Positions 6,931 to 12,576 of a stretch of 12,576 bases of DNA are shown piece after piece. The notes under the pieces were generated by a model. It saw nothing but the letters and a program-made list of their open reading frames with translations, made no database searches and had not been told where the DNA came from. The position numbers were made by a program, and so were the translations under genes. Source of the stretch: an uncultured Capnocytophaga sp. (GTDB lineage: Bacteria; Bacteroidota; Bacteroidia; Flavobacteriales; Flavobacteriaceae); contig CAJPPS010000014.1 of assembly GCA_905372595.1 (NCBI GenBank), forward strand, positions 1 to 12,576, in the 5' to 3' direction. Positions within the stretch are counted from its first letter, which is position 1. Each line of letters starts with the position of its first letter.

Positions 6931-7405
6931 GAGTCTCTTCTTGTTTTAGTTTTTCCAAAAAATCTTGAGTAAGTTCCTCTATCTGAGTGAGAAAATCAAG
7001 AAATACATCCATTTTATTTATCCGTTCCTGCGGAAAGATATGTTCCCTTTGGTTCTGTTCCTTCATATAAGATTCAAAACGAATTGTAAAATCCTTTTCA
7101 TAACGAACCAAATCCAAAAACTCTCCAAAACGCTTATCAAAAGGAAAGGATTTAAAATATTTTCTCCGCTTATTTTCCTTAGTTTCATAATATACAAGCT
7201 CCTTATCCTGAAGTAAGTTAATGCTTGTGGAGAGCGTACTTTTGCTTGCTTGTAACCGCTCAATAAGCCCCTCAAAGGTAAGTCCTTCCGCACTTCCTTC
7301 TATAGCTAATACAGATAGTGTTCTCGCTGCCATAGGAGACAGATGATGCAATCTTCTAAAGAGTTCTGTCATCATCTCTTCAAGGGCTATTTTCTCTTTA
7401 TCCAA
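6917..7405 (-). CDS. GbsR/MarR-like winged-helix transcriptional regulator
   Basis: The 162-residue cytoplasmic protein has a winged helix-turn-helix at about 42-73: LTFEGLIERLQ, then the recognition helix with SKSTLSTSINLL, then the start of the wing KELVYYETKENKRRKYF. Long charged helices follow that would serve as the dimer interface (about 88-162). This pattern fits the GbsR branch of the MarR superfamily. The frame is closed upstream by TAG at 7412-7414, and the first usable start is TTG at 7405; an ATG at 7375 (residue 11) is the alternative. It is the first gene of the leftward cluster and overlaps the exporter. A dyad and a TATCTTTG box lie just upstream, so autoregulation and ligand-induced release of the exporter operon are likely. 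Confidence 0.88.
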   Translation of the reverse strand: MDKEKIALEEMMTELFRRLHHLSPMAARTLSVLAIEGSAEGLTFEGLIERLQASKSTLSTSINLLQDKELVYYETKENKRRKYFKSFPFDKRFGEFLDLVRYEKDFTIRFESYMKEQNQREHIFPQERINKMDVFLDFLTQIEELTQDFLEKLKQEETREKL

Positions 7406-7474
7406 TTCTTCCTAAATTTTAGCTTGTTAACTATGGATGACTAACCATACTATTCCTAACCGTTAATCTGGGGA

Positions 7475-7482
7475 CAAAGATA
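7475..7482 (-). promoter_or_regulatory. Bacteroidetes-type -7 box for the regulator-exporter operon
   Basis: On the minus strand TATCTTTG reads from 7482 to 7475, matching the TAnnTTTG element of Bacteroidetes housekeeping promoters. A clear -33 TTTG is lacking; TTCG at 7507-7504, 21 bases upstream, is the best-spaced weak candidate. Transcription would start about 60 bases before the TTG start codon. Confidence 0.6.
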
Positions 7483-7487
7483 AATTA

Positions 7488-7513
7488 TTTAGTTCTATTA
7501 TTTGCGAACCAAA
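7488..7513. promoter_or_regulatory. Candidate operator: imperfect inverted repeat TTTNGTTC-N10-GAACNAAA
   Basis: Half-sites TTTAGTTC (7488-7495) and GAACCAAA (7506-7513) are symmetric at seven of eight positions around a 10-base centre. The dyad covers the expected -33 zone just upstream of the TATCTTTG box of the regulator gene, where a dimeric MarR/GbsR repressor would block polymerase. Binding is inferred from position and symmetry only. Confidence 0.45.
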
Positions 7514-7529
7514 AAGTTAATTTTTTTAT

Positions 7530-7618
7530 AAATTCCAATTCTTTGATATAGGAAAACGCTTTATTTGTATAGGAATTTAGAAAAAAAATATTATTTCCTC
7601 AAATTCCAGCGTTTTTCC
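7530..7618. repeat. Nested inverted repeat in the divergent intergenic region
   Basis: An outer pair GGAAAACGCT (7551-7560) and AGCGTTTTTCC (7608-7618) is complementary with one bulged base. An inner pair GGAATTT (7572-7578) and AAATTCC (7601-7607) is perfectly complementary. A further AAATTCC lies at 7530-7536. The right arms are contiguous, the left arms are 11 bases apart, and the top loop is 22 bases. It ends directly at the -33 element of the rightward promoter, so it may hold activator or repressor sites. Confidence 0.5.
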
Positions 7619-7649
7619 TTGACTTTACTTGCCAAATATTGTATCTTTG
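7619..7649 (+). promoter_or_regulatory. Bacteroidetes-type promoter for the lipoprotein pair
   Basis: TTGAC at 7619-7623 and TATCTTTG at 7642-7649, with 20 bases between TTG and TA, match the Bacteroidetes sigma-ABfr promoter (TTTG, about 19-20 bases, TAnnTTTG). The expected transcript begins near 7656 and leaves a leader of about 50 bases before the ATG at 7709. Confidence 0.75.
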
Positions 7650-7708
7650 CCACTTGAATCAAGCCTTTACAGACCCTTTGTGGCTTTTCTCTTTTAATTT
7701 TTTACATA

Positions 7709-10039
7709 ATGTCACTACGTCCTTACTTTCTTTCATTTATTTCATCTCTTCTATTGATAGGTTGTTCTGAAAAAGAAAAAGAGAATACTGCTGTGGATTA
7801 TTTCCTAAGCAAAGATCCATCTGTTCTCTTCCAGATTCATCAGAAAGACCAGTTCCTTAGTGAGGTGATTAATAATGATTTTTGGAAAAATTACTTCAAA
7901 TATTATCCCAATACCAATGTGCAGAACCTTCTACGCTCACTTCCTAAGGATTCTGATATCTGGATTGCTTACACCCATCAGGGAGCTTATATAAGTACCT
8001 ATCTTCCAGAGGAAGATACCTCAAGCCCTTGGAAGGATACCACTCTTGATCAGCTAGATTCTCTAACGATAGAGAACAAAAAATGGTATTATATTAGGAA
8101 CAAACAACAACTGATTATCAGCTCCTTAAAGGATATTAAAATCCCTACAGAAACTCAGAAAAAAGATCTAAATTTCCAGAAAATAGCCAAAACAGTAAGC
8201 CAAGAAGTCTCTGCAAATCTATTCTTAAATGAACGAAAGAATGAAGAATTCTTAGGAGGTATATTCCCAGAGCATACCGTCAAGTATATAAGCCAATGGA
8301 GTGCTTGGGATATTCTTCTGGATAAGAATACCTTACGCCTCAATGGTTCTTCCTTACGTCCTGCCGATAGTCTCCCTCAGCTCCCAGTGACCAACGTACA
8401 GAAAGTATCCCTAGAGAGTGCTTCTGTGATTCCTCATTCGGCAACTCATATTACATCCTTTGCTTTTGAAGAGGAACTCATCCCAACGGAATTTTACTTT
8501 GATTTCCAACAGGATGTTTCCTCCGTTGCCTTTTTCTCTCTTGAGAAAGATTCTTTAGGTGTCATTACCAGTACAAACCCTAGCGAAACCCTACGCTACT
8601 TTACAGTACTAAAAACTGATAATTATCAGGGTGAAGAATTCTACCACATAGAAGAATTCTCTGATATACAGTCCTTTTTCTCTATCTTTGAGAATAACCT
8701 ACAGCCCAAGTACCTCTATAGGTATAATGAACAACTTATTTTTTCATCAAAAAAAGAATCTATACAACAGGTAATCAACGCTATACAAACAAAAAACACC
8801 CTTGCTGACAAGTCCTCTTTCCAAGAACTCCAAGAGAAAAATGCCAGCCAAACCGCCTTTATAACTATTGAAAATCTCTCTGAAAATAGTATTTTTTCTA
8901 AAAAATTTCCTCAGCTTGCCACAAAGTACAGATATGCTTCCCTACAAATAAGCCCTCAGAATGATTTCTACCTGCTTACTCTAACGGCTACGGCTCCCAA
9001 TACTACACAAAGTCCTGAAAATCAAGAAGCTGGAGTTCAAGAGAAATTCCAAATTACGTTGGACAAAGATGCTATTTCTCCGCCTTACTTTGTTACCAAT
9101 CACCGTACGGGCAGGAAAGAGGTAGTTATACAAGATACTGATAATCAACTATATCTCATTAGTGAAGACGGAAAAGTATTATGGAAAAGACGACTTGATG
9201 CTCCCATTATAAGTGATATTTTTCAAGTGGATTTGTTCCTTAATGGCTTCCTACAATTAGCGTTTAATACCGATAATAGTTTATATATTATTGACCGTAA
9301 TGGAAATAATGTAGTACCTCCTTCTTATGCTTTCAAGGAGTTCTTACTTCCTTTGCAAATATTTGATTATGAGAAAACTAAGGATTATCGATTTGTAGTA
9401 TGTTCTGACAAAGTTATCTACTTATTGGATAAGAAAGCATATCAGATAAAAGGATTCGAAAAATCCAGAGTTCCTGAGGGAATCCTACAAACTCCTCGTC
9501 ATTTTAGAATCTCTGATAAGGATTTTATCGTCTTTCCTGAGAAAAAAGGAACACTGAATATTCTCCATCGTAATGGAACGGTTCGTATTCCCCTCCAACA
9601 GAAATTCAATTTTTCTGATAATCCAATCACTACTTATAAGGGAATGATTACTTTTACCACCCAAGAAGGAAAACAATTTTTTATAGATACCAATGGAGGT
9701 ATTCGTTCTGAATCCTTAGGTATCAATGCTCCTCATTTCTTTGATTGTGTAAAGGATATTCCTGTTCTCCTGAGTAGTAATATACTGACTATCAATCAGA
9801 AAAAGATAGAACTTCCCTTTGCTGAATACACACGCCCTAGATTCCACCAAGTAGGGGAACGCATCCTCATTTCGGTAACTGACTTGCAGAATTACAAGCT
9901 CTATGTATTCAATTCAGAAGGAGAGAGTCTCCCTGATTTTCCTATATTTGCAGCCTCACAAGCGGCGATTACTTCAGAGAATGGAAAGCTTCTTTTTGCT
10001 TTTCTTAAAGAAAAAAATGTCCTTTCTGTAAACCAATAA
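7709..10039 (+). CDS. Large lipoprotein: DUF3352-like front, beta-propeller-like back
   Basis: The 776-residue protein has a signal sequence ending in lipobox LIGC (C19), so it is probably anchored in the outer or inner membrane facing the periplasm. Residues of about 30-430 open with DPSVLFQIHQKDQFLSEV followed by a tryptophan helix and contain alternating strand patterns. This resembles DUF3352-type proteins that begin with a phrase about residual values of PADA-like form; the likeness is weak. From about 450 the protein is a run of propeller-type blades, each ending in a strand and turn such as NQLYLISEDGKVLWKRRL, NSLYIIDRNGNN, VIYLLDKK and KLYVFNSEGES. Similar proteins of unknown role are known to me in Flavobacteriia. 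It has its own promoter and is followed after 10 bases by another lipoprotein. A role in envelope assembly is only a guess. Confidence 0.85.
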   Translation: MSLRPYFLSFISSLLLIGCSEKEKENTAVDYFLSKDPSVLFQIHQKDQFLSEVINNDFWKNYFKYYPNTNVQNLLRSLPKDSDIWIAYTHQGAYISTYLPEEDTSSPWKDTTLDQLDSLTIENKKWYYIRNKQQLIISSLKDIKIPTETQKKDLNFQKIAKTVSQEVSANLFLNERKNEEFLGGIFPEHTVKYISQWSAWDILLDKNTLRLNGSSLRPADSLPQLPVTNVQKVSLESASVIPHSATHITSFAFEEELIPTEFYFDFQQDVSSVAFFSLEKDSLGVITSTNPSETLRYFTVLKTDNYQGEEFYHIEEFSDIQSFFSIFENNLQPKYLYRYNEQLIFSSKKESIQQVINAIQTKNTLADKSSFQELQEKNASQTAFITIENLSENSIFSKKFPQLATKYRYASLQISPQNDFYLLTLTATAPNTTQSPENQEAGVQEKFQITLDKDAISPPYFVTNHRTGRKEVVIQDTDNQLYLISEDGKVLWKRRLDAPIISDIFQVDLFLNGFLQLAFNTDNSLYIIDRNGNNVVPPSYAFKEFLLPLQIFDYEKTKDYRFVVCSDKVIYLLDKKAYQIKGFEKSRVPEGILQTPRHFRISDKDFIVFPEKKGTLNILHRNGTVRIPLQQKFNFSDNPITTYKGMITFTTQEGKQFFIDTNGGIRSESLGINAPHFFDCVKDIPVLLSSNILTINQKKIELPFAEYTRPRFHQVGERILISVTDLQNYKLYVFNSEGESLPDFPIFAASQAAITSENGKLLFAFLKEKNVLSVNQ

Positions 10040-10049
10040 ATGCTCTGAT

Positions 10050-11102
10050 ATGAAAAAAATATTGCTCTTCTATATCTGTTGCTGTATGTTCCTTTGCGGA
10101 TGTAAGAAAGAAGAACCTTTCTATAAGGAGGAAGGTGGAGATTGCGCTCCTAGTTTTATAGAGAAGAAAGTCCTCACAGGCACTTTTGTTCAGCTTTTTG
10201 GTAAAGACCACTGGAGTGAAGCACAATGGGAGGCGTTTCTATCCGAAATCAAATCGTTAGGAATGAATACACTTATTGTACAATATACTGCTTTCAAGAA
10301 TGCCTATAACGATATTACTTGGTTTGACTCTCAGAATACTTTCACCATACAGAAGAGTAAGAATACACTGGCACGATTATTAAAAGTAGCTGAAAATCAG
10401 AAAATAGAAGTATATCTTGGATTATACTTCGATGAAACATATTGGCAACACCAAACCGATGCCTCTTGGCTAGAACTTCACGCCCGCTATTGTATAGAAA
10501 TTGCTCAGGAATTGCAGGCACAGTTTGGTAACTCTAAAGCCTTCAAAGGGTGGTATATCCCTCACGAGCCCGAACCAGATGCTTATCATACCGATGAGAA
10601 AATAGCTCTTTTCAGGGACGTTTTTATCAATCCTATTGCTCATAAGCTCCATCAGTGGAGTAACAAACCTATCACTATTGCAGCTTTCTGGAATAGCGCT
10701 CTTACCTCTCCCGAACAGCTACAGCACTTTATGGCGGAGCTTAGCAAAAGTCCATTAAATATCATTATGTTACAAGATGGTGTAGGAGCTGGGCATGTAA
10801 CCCTAGAGCAACTGAAAACCTATTACCTGAGTGCGGAAAAGGGACTTTTCGTAGAAAATCCTAACTACAAAGGAGCTTTCTGGACAGACCTTGAGACCTT
10901 TGCCTATACGCCTACCCCTCCCTATCCTCCTGCTACTTTTGACCGTGTAGAGCAACAACTGATGATAGAACTTTCTATTCCTCGTATAAGCAAGGCTGTA
11001 TCCTTTCAGTATTATGATGATATGAGTAGCTGGAGTCCTAATAAAGCACAAGCAGATGATTTGAGAAATAAATACCAATTGATGCTGAATAAAATCAAAT
11101 AA
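10050..11102 (+). CDS. DUF4434-like lipoprotein, putative glycoside-hydrolase-fold
   Basis: The 350-residue protein has signal peptide 1-17 with lipobox LCGC (C18), so it is probably membrane-anchored outside the cytoplasm. The body reads as a TIM-barrel glycosidase-like fold. GTFVQLFGKDHWSEAQW (44-60) and LGMNTLIVQY (70-79) form the first strand and helix. GWYIPHEPE (167-175) carries acidic residues E173 and E175 where a catalytic acid is expected. LQDGVGAG (241-248) and WTDLETF (278-284, E282) follow. These phrases match the DUF4434 family as I know it. The substrate is unknown; the catalytic residues are proposed by analogy. It starts 10 bases after the large lipoprotein, so the two are probably translated from one message and may act on the same surface glycan. 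Confidence 0.82.
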   Translation: MKKILLFYICCCMFLCGCKKEEPFYKEEGGDCAPSFIEKKVLTGTFVQLFGKDHWSEAQWEAFLSEIKSLGMNTLIVQYTAFKNAYNDITWFDSQNTFTIQKSKNTLARLLKVAENQKIEVYLGLYFDETYWQHQTDASWLELHARYCIEIAQELQAQFGNSKAFKGWYIPHEPEPDAYHTDEKIALFRDVFINPIAHKLHQWSNKPITIAAFWNSALTSPEQLQHFMAELSKSPLNIIMLQDGVGAGHVTLEQLKTYYLSAEKGLFVENPNYKGAFWTDLETFAYTPTPPYPPATFDRVEQQLMIELSIPRISKAVSFQYYDDMSSWSPNKAQADDLRNKYQLMLNKIK

Positions 11103-11152
11103 TTTTCCCTAAAGTTCCTACATATTGTATGCTATACTTTTTAAGTTTTTTG

Positions 11153-11160
11153 TATCTTTG
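11153..11160 (+). promoter_or_regulatory. Bacteroidetes-type -7 box for the potassium-uptake operon
   Basis: TATCTTTG at 11153-11160 matches TAnnTTTG. The nearest TTG (11125-11127) is 25 bases upstream, longer than ideal, so the -33 element is uncertain. Transcription would start near 11167 and leave a leader of about 65 bases. Confidence 0.6.
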
Positions 11161-11182
11161 CCCAATTTTGAGCTAACTCTAA

Positions 11183-11205
11183 ATATTATTGATAATCAAT
11201 AATAT
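11183..11205. promoter_or_regulatory. Perfect 10-bp dyad in the ktrB leader
   Basis: ATATTATTGA at 11183-11192 and its exact reverse complement at 11196-11205 flank three bases. The dyad lies just after the expected transcription start and 28 bases before the ATG. A dimeric regulator site is more likely than a stable RNA hairpin, because the arms contain only two G-C pairs. Confidence 0.5.
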
Positions 11206-11233
11206 AAATAGAAAAACTTTCATTATTTGAGAA

Positions 11234-12562
11234 ATGTTACGAAACTATTCGCCTTATACGCTTATCATTCTCTCCTTTATTGGGCTGATATTCATAGGAG
11301 CAGTCCTGCTGATGATGCCTTTTTCACATATTGAGGGAAGTAGCTTTTCCTTTTTTGAGGCTTTATTTACCGCTACCTCGGCAGTAACTGTTACAGGGCT
11401 TAGCGTTACTGACATTCATCATACACTTTCTCCTACAGGGGAGATTATCATCCTCTTGCTTATTCAATTTGGAGGGTTAGGAATCCTTACTTTTTCCTCT
11501 GTAATTATGCTCCTTATCGCCAAGAAAATTGGCTTTTATACCAAGCGAATAGTTGCAGAAGGGCTTAATCACGAAGCTAAAATTGACCTTTATTCCCATA
11601 TTAAGAAAGTAGTGGTGGTAGTGCTCACCTTTGAGGCAATAGGTTCTCTATTACTTTTCTGTGCTTTTATTAGGGAATATTCTATGGGAAAGGCATTGTT
11701 CTATGCCGTTTTTCATTCAGTTTCCTCATTCTGTAATGCAGGGATATCCCTATATCCCAATAGCCTACAAGGCTATACCTCAGATATTTTTATGAACTCT
11801 ATAATTGCTTTCCTTATTATCTTTGGAGGATTAGGATTCACTGCTATTATTGAACTCTATGAATTTGCTTTAGGGAAAAGACAAAAAATAAGCGTAAATT
11901 CTAGGTTTTCTATGCTTATTACAGGGATTCTTTTGCTCTCAGGAACTTTGCTGTTTTTTGGCTTAGAATACAATCGGGCAGGCACCTTATCTTCAATGCC
12001 TCTAACAGAGAAACTCCTTGTAAGTTTCTTTCATTCCACCTCACTGAGAACAGCCGGCTTCAGTACAATTCCTATAGCAAATATCTCAGCGGCAACAGTG
12101 CTTTTGTGTATTTCTTTTATGTTTATCGGCGCATCTCCTAACTCTACAGGAAGTGGAGTAAAGACAACCACCTTTGGAATCCTCTATCTAGGAGTAAAAG
12201 CCTCTTTGCTCAATAGAAGATATATAGAATTCTCACGTAGAAGAATCTCTTGGCAGTTGTTCAATAGAGCTTCTGCATTGGTTTTTATTGCTTTTCTATA
12301 TATTCTTACCATAGCGCTTCTTATGTGCTGTTTTGAACCTAATATAGATTTCATTAAAATCCTTTTCGAAGTGATGTCTGCCTTCAGTACCTCTGGGCTT
12401 TCTATGGGAATTACAGATTCCTTAAGCAGACCCTCACAGGTAATCCTCCTTCTGACAATGTTCTTAGGAAGAGTAGGTCCTCTAACTATAGCCTTAGCCC
12501 TTTCCAGAGACCGCCGAAAAGGAAATTACAAATACCCCAAAGAAAATATACTAATAGGATAA
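11234..12562 (+). CDS. ktrB: Potassium uptake channel subunit, KtrB/TrkH family
   Basis: The 442-residue inner-membrane protein is the ion-conducting subunit of a Ktr/Trk potassium (possibly sodium-driven) transporter. It has the four-fold M1-P-M2 design with one selectivity-filter glycine per repeat: TVTGL (G55), FCNAGISL (G170), LRTAGFST (G275) and FSTSGLSMG (G388). The intramembrane gate loop GASPNSTGSGVKTTTF (299-314) and the conserved arginine of FLGRVGPLT (R413) are both present. The length of about 440 residues fits KtrB better than the longer TrkH. The start has the usual short N-terminus (MLRNYSPYTLI). A promoter box and dyad lie upstream, and a likely partner gene begins 3 bases after the stop. 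The symbol ktrB is by family; trkH is a possible alternative name. Confidence 0.93.
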   Translation: MLRNYSPYTLIILSFIGLIFIGAVLLMMPFSHIEGSSFSFFEALFTATSAVTVTGLSVTDIHHTLSPTGEIIILLLIQFGGLGILTFSSVIMLLIAKKIGFYTKRIVAEGLNHEAKIDLYSHIKKVVVVVLTFEAIGSLLLFCAFIREYSMGKALFYAVFHSVSSFCNAGISLYPNSLQGYTSDIFMNSIIAFLIIFGGLGFTAIIELYEFALGKRQKISVNSRFSMLITGILLLSGTLLFFGLEYNRAGTLSSMPLTEKLLVSFFHSTSLRTAGFSTIPIANISAATVLLCISFMFIGASPNSTGSGVKTTTFGILYLGVKASLLNRRYIEFSRRRISWQLFNRASALVFIAFLYILTIALLMCCFEPNIDFIKILFEVMSAFSTSGLSMGITDSLSRPSQVILLLTMFLGRVGPLTIALALSRDRRKGNYKYPKENILIG

Positions 12563-12565
12563 ATA

Positions 12566-12576
12566 ATGAAGAATTT
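12566..12576 (+). CDS. Start of a probable KtrA/TrkA gating subunit (partial, right edge)
   Basis: An ATG 3 bases after the stop of the channel gene opens a frame reading MKN before the window ends. In this family the cytoplasmic NAD-binding (RCK) subunit often follows directly and often starts with MKN or similar. Only 11 bases are visible, so the call rests on position and operon habit. Confidence 0.45.

Larger units (their letters stand above)
7406..7708. other. Divergent intergenic region
   Basis: These 303 bases separate the leftward regulator operon from the rightward lipoprotein pair. They hold the two promoters, the candidate operator and the nested inverted repeat listed separately. 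I see no small ORF, tRNA or terminator in it. Confidence 0.8.

Noticed and set aside
7432..7449. TATGG/CCATA inverted repeat in the regulator leader
   Set aside because: Only five base pairs and common by chance; the dyad at 7488-7513 is longer and better placed.
11103..11150. Possible terminator after the DUF4434-like gene
   Set aside because: The only symmetry is a four-base GTAT/ATAC pair without a following T-run stem-loop, so no terminator is called.
1..12576. CRISPR array, tRNA, rRNA, insertion sequence, phage or toxin-antitoxin genes
   Set aside because: No regularly spaced repeats, cloverleaf, transposase motif or small toxin-antitoxin pair was recognised on reading both strands.

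Overview
The window looks like a stretch of a Bacteroidota chromosome, most likely Flavobacteriaceae and plausibly Capnocytophaga-like (genus inferred from style, not proven). The grounds are: Bacteroidetes-type promoter boxes (TAnnTTTG, three times as TATCTTTG), AT-rich leaders without Shine-Dalgarno sequences, several secreted or lipid-anchored proteins, and a family of proteins built from carboxypeptidase-D-regulatory-like (CPD-reg) and TonB-receptor plug-like modules. No tRNA, rRNA, CRISPR array, insertion sequence or phage gene was seen.

Left part, minus strand, 1-2713: four tandem paralogous secreted proteins, in transcription order D (2713-1877), C (1871-1317), B (1304-759) and A (617 to beyond the left edge). 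D and A have plug-like then CPD-reg modules, and D ends with a second plug-like module. B and C keep only CPD-reg plus a decayed plug-like tail. None has a TonB-receptor beta-barrel. The array is clearly AT-richer than the genes beside it, and the 5' ends of A, B and C are almost identical in DNA.

Middle, minus strand, 2750-7405: a close-packed set reading leftward: a GbsR/MarR-like regulator (start 7405), a Bcr/CflA-type MFS exporter overlapping it, an AcrA/MexA-type periplasmic adaptor lipoprotein with no RND pump or outer-membrane channel beside it, a membrane-anchored metallo-beta-lactamase-fold hydrolase (NAPE-PLD/UlaG-like), and a beta-class carbonic anhydrase. A promoter box with a dyad beside it (7488-7513) precedes the regulator, suggesting autoregulated efflux. 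No obvious terminator separates these genes from the array, so read-through into D-C-B-A is possible.

7406-7708 is a divergent intergenic region with promoters in both directions and a nested inverted repeat. Right part, plus strand: a 776-residue lipoprotein with a DUF3352-like front and beta-propeller-like back, then a DUF4434-like glycosidase-fold lipoprotein 10 bases downstream, probably co-transcribed. After a 131-base gap with its own promoter box and a perfect 10-bp dyad comes a KtrB/TrkH-family potassium channel subunit, followed at the right edge by the first codons of what is probably its KtrA/TrkA partner.

The most unusual content is the barrel-less plug/CPD-reg array, followed by the mixed MFS-plus-RND-adaptor operon and the paired lipoproteins of unknown role.
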